Shown piece after piece: positions 17,973 through 27,353 of a stretch of DNA of 64,000 nucleotides. The notes under the pieces are model-generated. The model was not told the origin of the DNA, did no database searches, and saw only the letters and a list, made by a program, of their open reading frames with translations. Source of the DNA: JBMOOG01 sp049324535 (GTDB taxonomy: Bacteria > Pseudomonadota > Alphaproteobacteria > Rhodobacterales > Rhodobacteraceae); NCBI GenBank assembly GCA_049324535.1, contig JBMOOG010000032.1:1-64000 (forward strand), given 5' to 3'. Position 1 is the first letter of the stretch. Every line of letters begins with the position of its first letter. The position numbers and the translations under genes were made by a program.

Positions 17973-19031
17973 TCACGCTGGCCGGCTGGCGAGCCGCAGG
18001 AAGCCGTCCACATCGGCCTCGGTCGTCGACCAGGAGCAGACGAGACGGGCCGAGAGCGCTTCGTCGCCCGGTCCCTCGAGCGTCTGGTCGAAGGGCCAGA
18101 AGTAGTAGCGCGCCCCGGCCTCCTGCGCCCGCGCATGGCCAGCGCGTGGCCAGGCGGCGAAGACCGCATTGGCCTCGGTCGGGTGCAGGAGCCGCGCCCC
18201 CGCAAGCGCCAGAATGCCCTGCGACAGGCGCGTGGCCGCGGCATTGGCCCGCCGCGCGAGATCGAGCCAGAGCCCGTCGGTCAGGTAGGCGTCCATCTGG
18301 GCGGACAAGAACCGGTGCTTGGAGAAAAGGTGCCCGCCGCGCTTGCGGCGCAGCTCGAATTCCCAGGCGCGGGCCGGGTCGAAGATCACCACGGCCTCGA
18401 CCCCGAGGCAGCCGTTCTTGGTGCCGCCGAAGGACAGCACATCGACCCCCGCCTTCCAGGTCATCTCCGCCGGCGTGGCCCCGGTGGCCACCAGCGCGTT
18501 GGCAAAGCGCGCCCCGTCCATGTGGACCGGCAGATGGTACGACCGCGCCAGGTCGGTCAGCGCGCGCACCTCGTCGGGGGTGTAGACGGTGCCGTTCTCG
18601 GTTGCGTTCGTGATCGTCACCATGCCGCGCTGCACGTTGTGCACGCCGGCGCGCGCGGTGAAGGCCAGCGCCTCGCGCAGGGACTGCGGGTCCATCCGGG
18701 CATGGGGCCCGTCCACCAGAACCAGTTTCGATCCGCCCGTGTAGAACTCGGGCGCGCCGCATTCGTCCTCTTCGACATGGGCGTTGCGGTGGCAGAAGAC
18801 CGCGCCCCAGGGCTGGGTGAGGATCGCCAGCGACAGCGCGTTGGCCGCGGTTCCGGTGGCGACCAGATAGACGGCGGCCTCCGGCGCCTCGAAGGTCGCA
18901 CGGATGCGCGCGCGCACGCGTTCCATGATCGGGTCGTTGCCATAGGGCATCGCGTAGCCCGTGTTGGCGGCGGCGACGGCCGCCATGATCTCGGGCGCGG
19001 CGGCCGAGGTGTTGTCCGAGGCGAAGTTCAT
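17973..19031 (-). CDS. ltaA: Low-specificity L-threonine aldolase
   Basis: 352 residues from ATG 19031. It is a fold-type I PLP enzyme: SFGGTKNG holds the Schiff-base Lys205, MDGAR holds the pyridine-binding Asp172, and SDNTSA is at the N-terminus. It cleaves L-threonine or L-allo-threonine to glycine and acetaldehyde. The ATG overlaps the stop of the YcgN-type gene (TGATG), so the two are cotranscribed. The DUF995 gene follows 158 bp downstream. Confidence 0.9.
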   Translation of the reverse strand: MNFASDNTSAAAPEIMAAVAAANTGYAMPYGNDPIMERVRARIRATFEAPEAAVYLVATGTAANALSLAILTQPWGAVFCHRNAHVEEDECGAPEFYTGGSKLVLVDGPHARMDPQSLREALAFTARAGVHNVQRGMVTITNATENGTVYTPDEVRALTDLARSYHLPVHMDGARFANALVATGATPAEMTWKAGVDVLSFGGTKNGCLGVEAVVIFDPARAWEFELRRKRGGHLFSKHRFLSAQMDAYLTDGLWLDLARRANAAATRLSQGILALAGARLLHPTEANAVFAAWPRAGHARAQEAGARYYFWPFDQTLEGPGDEALSARLVCSWSTTEADVDGFLRLASRPA

Positions 19032-19480
19032 CAGGGCTCCTCGATGATGTGGTCTTCCCAGTCCTCGTCCGCGACCAGACGTTCGGAAATCGTCCAGCCC
19101 CGCACCGACTGGCCGGCGCGATGCACGGATTCGGGATCGCCGGACACCAGCGGATGCCAGTCCGGCAGCGGCAGCCCCTGGTGGCGCAGGCGGTAGGCGC
19201 AGGTCTCGGGCATCCAGTAGGCGATGTCGTCGAGGTTGGCCCGCGTCAGCACCACGCATTCGGGCACGATCGCCTTGCGGTTGGCGTAGTCCATGCAGCG
19301 GCAGGTCTCGCCGTCGAGAAGCCGGCAAGAGATGCGGGTGAACGCGACCTCGCCGGTGTCGGCATCCTCGAGCTTGTTCAGGCAGCACTTGCCGCAGCCG
19401 TCGCAGAGCGCCTCCCACTCGGGCGGCGTGAGGCTTCGCAGCGGCAGGGTCCAGAACCGGGGGCGCAGGGGCGAGGTCAT
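19031..19480 (-). CDS. YcgN-family cysteine cluster protein (UPF0260)
   Basis: 149 residues with the diagnostic CDGCGKCCLNK motif near the N-terminus plus further cysteines (ISCRLL, CRCMDY, PECVVL, ETCAYRL). The pattern suits an Fe-S or zinc cluster; the biochemical role of the family is not established. It is coupled to ltaA by a one-base overlap and lies 43 bp downstream of ribF, probably in one minus-strand operon with it. Confidence 0.88.
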   Translation of the reverse strand: MTSPLRPRFWTLPLRSLTPPEWEALCDGCGKCCLNKLEDADTGEVAFTRISCRLLDGETCRCMDYANRKAIVPECVVLTRANLDDIAYWMPETCAYRLRHQGLPLPDWHPLVSGDPESVHRAGQSVRGWTISERLVADEDWEDHIIEEP

Positions 19481-19523
19481 GGCCGCGACAATGGCGGCGG
19501 GACCGCGGAAAGGGAAGGGGGCC

Positions 19524-20450
19524 TCAGAGCGCGGCGAGGATCGCGCGGGCGCGGTCGCAGTCGGCGTTCATCTGCGCGATCAGGGCTGGCAACCCGTCGA
19601 AGACCATCTCGGGGCGCAGCCAGTCGACCAGCGCGACCGAGAGATGCTCGCCGTAGAGATCGCCAGAGAAGTCGAAGAGGAAGCTCTCAAGGTTGGGCCG
19701 GTTCGTCCCGAACATCGGCCGCACGCCGAGGCTGGCCGCCCCGTCGTAGGTGCCGCGATGCGGCCCCGTCAGCACATCGACCTTGACCGCATAGATGCCG
19801 AGCCGCGGCAGGTGCAGCCCGTTCACCGCCATGTTGGCGGTGGGATAGCCGAGATCGCGCCCGCGCTTGTCGCCGTGCAGCACCGCGCCCTCGATGCGGT
19901 GCCAGTGGCCGAGCATGCGGGCGGCGTCGCGCGGCCGGCCCTCGGCCAGCGCGGCCCGGATCGCGGTGGAGGACACCTCGACGCCGTCCACGGCCAGGAG
20001 ATCGGCGATCGCCACGTCAAAGCCGAACCGGGACCCGAGATCGCGCAGCGTGCCCGCGTCGCCCGCCCGGCCCTTGCCGAAGCGGAAATCCTGCCCGACG
20101 GTGACCTGCCGCACGCCGACCCCGTTGACCAGCACGTCCCGGGCGAAGGTCTCGGGGGTCATCGCGGCCAGCTCGGCGCCGAAGGGCAGCACGTAAAGCC
20201 GCTCGACCCCGAGCTTTTCCAGCCGATGCGCCCGGGCCTCGGCGTTCATCAGCCGGAACGGGGGCGCATCGGGGGCGAAGAATTCGCGCGGGTGGGGCTC
20301 GAAGGTGACGACGCCGAGCGGGGCGTCATCCCGGCGGGCACGGTCGATCACGGCGCGGTGGCCGAGATGCACGCCGTCGAAGTTGCCCATGGCGACCGAT
20401 GCCCCCTTGTCGCGGGGCGACAGTCCCAGCCAGGTGGAAAAGGTCCGCAT
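19524..20450 (-). CDS. ribF: Bifunctional riboflavin kinase/FAD synthetase
   Basis: 308 residues. The N-terminal adenylyltransferase domain has the HxGH-type motif GNFDGVHLGH, with FEPHPREFF and VNGVGVRQVTVGQDFRFGKG. The C-terminal riboflavin kinase domain has GYPTANM and FLFDFSGDLYGEHL. It turns riboflavin into FMN and then FAD. It lies 31 bp downstream of the MaoC-type gene. No FMN riboswitch is apparent upstream. Confidence 0.95.
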   Translation of the reverse strand: MRTFSTWLGLSPRDKGASVAMGNFDGVHLGHRAVIDRARRDDAPLGVVTFEPHPREFFAPDAPPFRLMNAEARAHRLEKLGVERLYVLPFGAELAAMTPETFARDVLVNGVGVRQVTVGQDFRFGKGRAGDAGTLRDLGSRFGFDVAIADLLAVDGVEVSSTAIRAALAEGRPRDAARMLGHWHRIEGAVLHGDKRGRDLGYPTANMAVNGLHLPRLGIYAVKVDVLTGPHRGTYDGAASLGVRPMFGTNRPNLESFLFDFSGDLYGEHLSVALVDWLRPEMVFDGLPALIAQMNADCDRARAILAAL

Positions 20451-20481
20451 CGGCCCCCGTCGTGGCGGGCGGCCCGCCGGA

Positions 20482-20928
20482 TCAGTCGAACTTGCGGCTT
20501 GGTGCCAGAACCAGCGCCTCGCCCTTCAGCACCACCGTATCGCCCACGGCGCAATGGGTTTCAAGGGTGACACGCCGCCGCGCGTGGTCGATCGCCGTCA
20601 CCTTCACCTCGGCGATCACCGTGTCGCCGGGACGCACCGGCGCCATGAACTTCAGACTCTGCGACAGATAGACCGAGCCGTGGCCGGGCAGCTGTTCGCC
20701 GATCACCGCCGAGATCAGGCCGGCGGTCAGCATTCCATGGGCGACGCGGCCTTCGAAGATCGTCTCGCGCGCATAGTCCTCGTCGAGGTGGACGGGGTTG
20801 CGGTCGGTCGAGACCTCGGCAAAGAGCGCGATGTCGCGGTCGGTGATCTGCTTTTGCAGGTACCGGGTCATGCCGATTTCCAGATCTTCGATGCAGATCG
20901 TGCCGCGAGGGAGATTGTCCAGCATCAT
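20482..20928 (-). CDS. MaoC-family (R)-specific enoyl-CoA hydratase
   Basis: 148 residues if begun at the ATG pair at 20928; a 157-residue form from ATG 20955 is possible. It is a hot-dog fold protein with the catalytic hydratase motif TDRNPVHLD followed by FEGRVAHGML. Such short MaoC proteins hydrate trans-2-enoyl-CoA to (R)-3-hydroxyacyl-CoA, linking beta-oxidation to polyhydroxyalkanoate synthesis. No pha genes are in the window, so the physiological role is inferred. Confidence 0.85.
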   Translation of the reverse strand: MMLDNLPRGTICIEDLEIGMTRYLQKQITDRDIALFAEVSTDRNPVHLDEDYARETIFEGRVAHGMLTAGLISAVIGEQLPGHGSVYLSQSLKFMAPVRPGDTVIAEVKVTAIDHARRRVTLETHCAVGDTVVLKGEALVLAPSRKFD

Positions 20929-21049
20929 TGAGCCCACCGCCTGAGTCTTTCGCATCGCAGAATGGCAGATGCTGCGATGCGGCGCAAGGTGGCGCGCAAC
21001 TTATGTCCGAATCTGCGTCAAAAAGCGCAACAATCTTTCCGGGCGACTG

Positions 21050-21934
21050 TCACCGCAACCGCCCGATGGCAAAGGTCGGGCTGAGCTGCATGTGGGAAAG
21101 CCAGGCGTTCAGGCGTTCGGGGTCGGGCTGGTCGCAGCGTGGCCCGAATTCCTCGGCGGCGAGGCCGCAGGTGACGAAAAGCGTCTCGAGCCCCTCGGCG
21201 ATGCCGCCGGCAATGTCGGTGCCGATGCCGTCGCCGATCGCCAGGATGGCGCCCGGCTCGGTTTCCCGTCCGGTCAGGGCCGCGAGTTTGCGGCGCGCGA
21301 GGTCATAGACCGGCGGATGCGGCTTGCCGTAGTAAAGCGCCTCGCCCCCCATCTCCTGATAGCGCTCGGCCAGTCCGCCGGCGCACCAGATCCGGGTCTC
21401 GCCGAGATCCACCACGATGTCGGGGTTGGCGCAAAGCATCTTCAGGCCGCGCGCCTTGGCCGCAAGGAAGGTTGCCACGTAGTCGTCCGGCGTCTCGGTC
21501 AGGTCGTCGAAGGGGCCGGTGCAGACGATGCCCTCGGCCTCGTCGAACGCGACCCGCTCGACGGGCGGAAGGCTGCGCAGCTCTTCGGGAATCTCGGTGA
21601 AGAAGGCGTCGTCCTTGGCGGGGCCGAGGTGCCAGACCCGGCGGCCGACCGCGCCGCGCAGCATGGCCTCCTGCGCGGCCTCGCCCGAGGTGGCGATCGC
21701 GTCCCAGGACTCGCGCGGCACGCCCAGCCGGTCGAGCTGGGCAGAGACCGCCGAGGCCGGGCGGGGGGCGTTGGTCAGAAGCACGACCGTGCCGCCGCGC
21801 CGGCGATAGGCCGTCAGCGCCGCGACCGCTTCGGGAAACGCCTCGCGCCCGTTGTGCAGGCATCCCCAGAGGTCGCAGAACACCGCCTCGAACCGATCGG
21901 ACACATCGGAAAGCGACTGGATGAGTGCGGTCAT
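21050..21934 (-). CDS. TIGR01459-family HAD hydrolase, subclass IIA
   Basis: 294 residues. HAD motif I is FCDLWGCLHNG, motif II is VVLLTNAPRP, and motifs III/IV are around YYGKPHPPVYDLA and AIGDGIGTDIAGG. The family resembles NagD and p-nitrophenyl phosphatases and is widespread in alphaproteobacteria without a known substrate. It is a single gene with its own 72-bp upstream gap and convergent with nothing. Confidence 0.88.
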   Translation of the reverse strand: MTALIQSLSDVSDRFEAVFCDLWGCLHNGREAFPEAVAALTAYRRRGGTVVLLTNAPRPASAVSAQLDRLGVPRESWDAIATSGEAAQEAMLRGAVGRRVWHLGPAKDDAFFTEIPEELRSLPPVERVAFDEAEGIVCTGPFDDLTETPDDYVATFLAAKARGLKMLCANPDIVVDLGETRIWCAGGLAERYQEMGGEALYYGKPHPPVYDLARRKLAALTGRETEPGAILAIGDGIGTDIAGGIAEGLETLFVTCGLAAEEFGPRCDQPDPERLNAWLSHMQLSPTFAIGRLR

Positions 21935-22006
21935 GGCCCTGTCCTCCCGGCCGGCCTGCCTGACATCTAGGGCGGCGGAACCGCAGGTCCAGCCGCCCGC
22001 GCGGGC

Positions 22007-22927
22007 TCAGAGCTTCAGCGCCGGGATGATCTGCTTCTTGCGGCTCATGATACCCGGCAGCACGACGGTGTCGCCGCTGACCTTGACGCCGAAGGACGCC
22101 TCGGCCAGGCGCCGGACCAGATCGTTCGGCACCAGCAGCGTCGCCTCTTCGCGCAGGATGTCCACAACGAACAGAAGCACCTGGTCGGCGCCGTCTTCCT
22201 TCGCCACCGTCTCCATCGATTTCATCAGGCTGGCCTTGCGGTCGAGGACGACCTTCGGCGCGGTCGTCTCGAGGACCGAGACGCGCAGTTCCTTGCCGTC
22301 GACGGTGTATTCCTTGCTGTCCATGCGCAGAAGCTCGGCGTCCGAGAAGGCCGAGACGTCGGACTTGGCGGCAAACATTTCGGCCGCATAGTCGGGGATC
22401 GACACACCGAGATCGGCGGCGAGCTTTTCGGCCACGGCGCGATCATGGGCCGTGGTGGTCGGCGAGCGGAACTCGAGCGTGTCCGACAGGATGCACGACA
22501 GCATCGCGCCCTTGATCGCCTTCGGCGCCCGCGCCACGGCATCGCCCATCAGGTCGTGCAGGATCGTGGCCGTGCAGGCGAGCGGCCGCACCGTTATGTC
22601 GATCGGGGTCTTCGTCCTGATCCCGCCGACCAGCATGTGGTGGTCGATGATCCCGCGGATCTTCGCGTCGTTGATCGAGGCGGGCAGTTCGGCCGGGTTG
22701 TTGGTGTCGACGATCACCACCTCGTCCTCGGGGCCGACATCGGCAATGATCTCCGGCTTGTCGAGCCCCCAGTGCCGCAGCACGAAGGCCGCCTCGGTGT
22801 TCGGCTCGCCGAGGAGAACGGGCTTGGCGGGGGTTCCCTTCACCTCGGAAAGGTACCAGGCCCAGATGATGGGCGAGCCGGTGGAATCTGTGTCGGGGGA
22901 TTTGTGGCCGAAGACCTTGATCGTCAT
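22007..22927 (-). CDS. ppaC: Manganese-dependent inorganic pyrophosphatase (DHH family)
   Basis: 306 residues. Motifs include GHKSPDTDSTGSPI, the DTNN and IIDHH (DHH) signatures, and a DHHA2 C-terminal domain ending GIMSRKKQIIPALKL. It hydrolyses pyrophosphate with Mn(II) in the cytoplasm and pulls forward biosynthetic reactions such as those fed by prs. The ATG at 22927 is preceded by CAGAACC only, so the ribosome site is weak. Confidence 0.94.
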   Translation of the reverse strand: MTIKVFGHKSPDTDSTGSPIIWAWYLSEVKGTPAKPVLLGEPNTEAAFVLRHWGLDKPEIIADVGPEDEVVIVDTNNPAELPASINDAKIRGIIDHHMLVGGIRTKTPIDITVRPLACTATILHDLMGDAVARAPKAIKGAMLSCILSDTLEFRSPTTTAHDRAVAEKLAADLGVSIPDYAAEMFAAKSDVSAFSDAELLRMDSKEYTVDGKELRVSVLETTAPKVVLDRKASLMKSMETVAKEDGADQVLLFVVDILREEATLLVPNDLVRRLAEASFGVKVSGDTVVLPGIMSRKKQIIPALKL

Positions 22928-23036
22928 GGTTCTGTGCCTGTGCTGTCACGGGTTCGCGCGCCTTATAGGGGCGGATGCGGGGCTTGTCAGCCCCGATGCG
23001 GACGGTCGGGCGCGCCAGGGACCGGCGATGGCTCGG

Positions 23037-24020
23037 TCAGAACTCCGCGCGTTCCACCGTCCATCCGCGTTCGTGCAGAAGCCGGATCACGCCATCGGGC
23101 CCCGAGAGATGCGCGGCCCCCACACCCACCACGATGTGCCGTCCCTCGGCCGCCGCCTCAATCGGGTCGATCCAGGACCGGTTGCGGTCGGTGAGCAGCA
23201 CCTTCTCCATGAGCGCGAAATCCCGTTCGGCGGCGGCCGGATCGGGCGCGAGGCGGTTGAGATCGCGCGACAGCTCCCAGATCAGCCGGTGACGCTGGTC
23301 GAAATAGGCCGCGACCATCGTGGCGAAGAAGTCGTCCGACTGTTCCGCGACCAGAAGCGCGGTCCGCAGCGCGTCGATCTGGTCGGTCTGTTCCATCGCG
23401 GCGAAGACGCGCAGGATCGTGTCCCAGGGCTCGAGCGCCGTCACCGGCACGCCGGCCTTGCGGGCCTCGGCCTGAAGCAGGTCGTCGAGACCCTCCGAGG
23501 GCTGGCCGGACCGGTCGAGCGCGCAGGCCGGGATCGACAGCAGCATCGCCACAAACCAGGGCCGCATCTTCGAGGCGAGGAAGGGCGGAAAGCCGCGCTT
23601 GCGCAGCGCCGCCGAAAGCGATTGCCATTCGGATTCGTCCAGCCGCTCGGGCAGGGTGGGCCCCTGCGCGAAGATCAGCGCCGGATTGCGCGCCATCTCG
23701 GACTGGAGCTGCCGCATCTCGGCCTCGGTCGCCTCGAGCAGCAGCCCGTCGGCCCCGGCCAGCATCGGCGCCAGCCGTTCGACGATCGGCACCATGCGGT
23801 CGTCGCGGATGTGCATCGTGCCGATGATGTCGATGGTGCTGGTGCCGCGGACGGCACGCCAGTGGTTGCCTTCGGCGAAGGGATCGTCGGCGATGCGGGC
23901 ATCGAGCGCCGCGCGGGCGTCCGGCGGCATCCGCTCGAGAAGGTTCGCCCCGACGCAGGCGGCGTAGAGCGGGACGGCGCCGGCGAGAACGCCGCAGAGG
24001 GCAAGGATCAGACGCAGCAT
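23037..24020 (-). CDS. TraB/GumN family protein (secreted, Tiki-like fold)
   Basis: 327 residues with an N-terminal signal peptide (MLRLILALCGVLAGAVPLYA). The domain carries GTMHIRDDR near the N-terminus, a GLLLEATE segment and a C-terminal VGVGAAHLSGPDGVIRLL. These paired GxxH and GxxHxxG sites are the proposed metal-binding residues of the family, which is related to Tiki proteases and to ChaN at 47983. It is probably periplasmic, with unknown substrate. It is divergent from groESL. Confidence 0.85.
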   Translation of the reverse strand: MLRLILALCGVLAGAVPLYAACVGANLLERMPPDARAALDARIADDPFAEGNHWRAVRGTSTIDIIGTMHIRDDRMVPIVERLAPMLAGADGLLLEATEAEMRQLQSEMARNPALIFAQGPTLPERLDESEWQSLSAALRKRGFPPFLASKMRPWFVAMLLSIPACALDRSGQPSEGLDDLLQAEARKAGVPVTALEPWDTILRVFAAMEQTDQIDALRTALLVAEQSDDFFATMVAAYFDQRHRLIWELSRDLNRLAPDPAAAERDFALMEKVLLTDRNRSWIDPIEAAAEGRHIVVGVGAAHLSGPDGVIRLLHERGWTVERAEF

Positions 24021-24102
24021 CGGGCCTCCCGGGGGCGATGGGTGCGGTTGGTCGCCCCCCGGGGGACCATAGCATTGTGGCGCATTTCCGGCAGGGGCGG
24101 TG

Positions 24103-24131
24103 TTGACAGGCTGGCGCCGACTGCCTAACTA
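24103..24131 (+). promoter_or_regulatory. Promoter of groESL
   Basis: A perfect -35 TTGACA (24103-24108), 17 bp, and TAACTA (24126-24131). The predicted start site lies just before or within the CIRCE element, which is the usual arrangement for HrcA repression. Confidence 0.65.
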
Positions 24132-24138
24132 GCCGCCG

Positions 24139-24165
24139 TTAGCACTCGCCAACACTGAGTGCTAA
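24139..24165. promoter_or_regulatory. CIRCE operator (HrcA binding site)
   Basis: TTAGCACTC (24139-24147), 9-bp spacer, GAGTGCTAA (24157-24165): an exact match to the 9-9-9 CIRCE consensus, 38 bp before groES. HrcA bound here represses the chaperonin operon until heat or misfolded protein titrates GroEL. hrcA itself is not in the window. Confidence 0.95.
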
Positions 24166-24203
24166 CCGGATTGTAACCTGGAACCCAGAGGGAGTGTTGC
24201 CAG

Positions 24204-24491
24204 ATGGCCTTTAAACCCCTGCATGACCGCGTGGTCGTGAAGCGCGTGCAGAGCGATGAGAAAACCAAGGGCGGGCTGATCATCCCCGACACCGCCAAGG
24301 AAAAGCCGGCCGAAGGCGAAGTGGTGGCCGTGGGCGAGGGCGCCCGCAAGGATTCGGGCGAGCTGATCCCCATGTCGGTCAAGAAGGGCGACCGCATCCT
24401 GTTCGGCAAGTGGTCGGGCACCGAAGTCACCCTGAACGGCGAAGAACTGCTGATCATGAAGGAATCGGACATCCTCGGCATCATCGCCTGA
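24204..24491 (+). CDS. groES: Co-chaperonin GroES
   Basis: 95 residues, full length. It has the mobile loop (SDEKTKGGLIIPDTAKEKP), the roof-loop region and the C-terminal DILGIIA. It forms the heptameric lid of the GroEL cage. GGGAG precedes ATG 24204. It is first gene of the CIRCE-controlled operon, 43 bp before groEL. Confidence 0.98.
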   Translation: MAFKPLHDRVVVKRVQSDEKTKGGLIIPDTAKEKPAEGEVVAVGEGARKDSGELIPMSVKKGDRILFGKWSGTEVTLNGEELLIMKESDILGIIA

Positions 24492-24534
24492 GCCTCCGAT
24501 CCCCTGACCCCCAGAATTTCGAGGAGAAGCCAAG

Positions 24535-26178
<1,644 letters not shown>

Positions 26179-26202
26179 TCGGTCCCGCACCGGGACGGAA
26201 CG

Positions 26203-26229
26203 GGAAGGGGGCCCTCGGGGCCCCCTTCC
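26203..26229 (+). terminator. Intrinsic terminator of groESL
   Basis: A 12-bp perfect stem, GGAAGGGGGCCC (26203-26214) and GGGCCCCCTTCC (26218-26229), with a TCG loop, followed by TGCCTTGT. It lies 25 bases after the groEL stop. Confidence 0.75.
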
Positions 26230-26293
26230 TGCCTTGTCGGCCTGACCGCAGAAAGGCATTGCCCGCGCACCGCCGGCTTGTCAGGCTGCGCCC

Positions 26294-27145
26294 ATGCGGC
26301 TCCTTCTCCTCGTCGGCCTGACCATGACCGCCTTCGCGGCAAACTCCGTGCTGAACCGTCTGGCGCTGTCGGGGGGCGCCATCGGTCCGGCGGGATTCGC
26401 GGCGCTGCGCCTCGTGTCGGGCGCGGCCGTTCTTGCGGCGCTGGTGCGTGCGCGCGGCCGGCCGCTTGGCCTTGGTGCGCCCGACCGGCCCTGGTCGGCG
26501 GCGGCGCTCGCGCTCTACATGCTGGGCTTTTCCTTCGCCTATCGGAGCCTCGATGCCGGCGTCGGGGCCCTGATCCTGTTCGGCGGCGTGCAGATCACCA
26601 TGTTTCTGGCGGCGCTTCGGGCCGGCGAGCCGATGCCCACGTGGCGGTGGCTGGGCGCGCTGGTGGCCTTCGCCGGCCTTGTCTGGCTGTTGCGGCCCGG
26701 CGTTCCGGGCGCCCCGGATCCGGCCGGGGCGGCGCTGATGGCCGCCGCCGCCTTCGGCTGGGGCCTCTATTCGCTGCGTGGCCGGCACGCGGTCGATCCC
26801 CTGGCGACGACGGCGGCGAATTTCCTGCTGGCGGCGCCGGTCGCCGTCCTTGTGGCGGTTCTGGTCCCGGACCTGTCCTGGCCGACGGCGCGCGGCGCGG
26901 GTCTGGCCCTGGTCTCCGGCGCGATCACCTCCGGCCTCGGCTATGCGCTCTGGTACGCGGTCCTGCCGAGCCTCGCGGCCAGCACCGCGGCGGTGGCGCA
27001 GCTGAGCGTGCCGCTGATCGCCATGGCGGGCGGAGCGCTGGTCCTCGGGGAATCCCTGAACGCCCGCTTCGCGATCGCTGCGGTTCTGGTCCTGGGTGGC
27101 ATCGCCCTGTCTCTGGGGCTGGTCCGGCTGCGCGGACGCGGCTGA
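26294..27145 (+). CDS. EamA/DMT-superfamily transporter
   Basis: 283 residues made of about ten hydrophobic helices in two repeated halves. Each half has the EamA pattern (FAALRLVSGAAVL at the start, AVAQLSVPLIAMAGGALVLGESL in the second half). Drug/metabolite transporters of this type usually export small metabolites or amino acids; the substrate is not predictable. ATG 26294 sits right behind the groEL terminator region, so a separate promoter is expected. Confidence 0.85.
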   Translation: MRLLLLVGLTMTAFAANSVLNRLALSGGAIGPAGFAALRLVSGAAVLAALVRARGRPLGLGAPDRPWSAAALALYMLGFSFAYRSLDAGVGALILFGGVQITMFLAALRAGEPMPTWRWLGALVAFAGLVWLLRPGVPGAPDPAGAALMAAAAFGWGLYSLRGRHAVDPLATTAANFLLAAPVAVLVAVLVPDLSWPTARGAGLALVSGAITSGLGYALWYAVLPSLAASTAAVAQLSVPLIAMAGGALVLGESLNARFAIAAVLVLGGIALSLGLVRLRGRG

Positions 27146-27216
27146 GCCTCGGTCCGTCCCGCCGCGCGGGATTATGCCGATCCTCGCGACAGGCCGCGGG
27201 GCCGTTTCGTTAATGT

Positions 27217-27245
27217 TTGTGATCGCGGCGGACCGGCGTTAGGTT
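27217..27245 (+). promoter_or_regulatory. Predicted promoter of the five-gene 27-33 kb cluster
   Basis: TTGTGA (27217-27222), 17 bp, TAGGTT (27240-27245). Transcription would start near 27252, which is downstream of the first possible ATG (27249) and therefore favours ATG 27354 as the translation start. Confidence 0.4.
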
Positions 27246-27353
27246 GTCATGGCGTCAAGACGGCACCGGCTTTCCCCAGCCGGCGGGTTGCGACCCTGGG
27301 CCGGACGGACGACGGACCGCTGCGGTCCGAATGCTGCAATGGGTGGGTGGGGA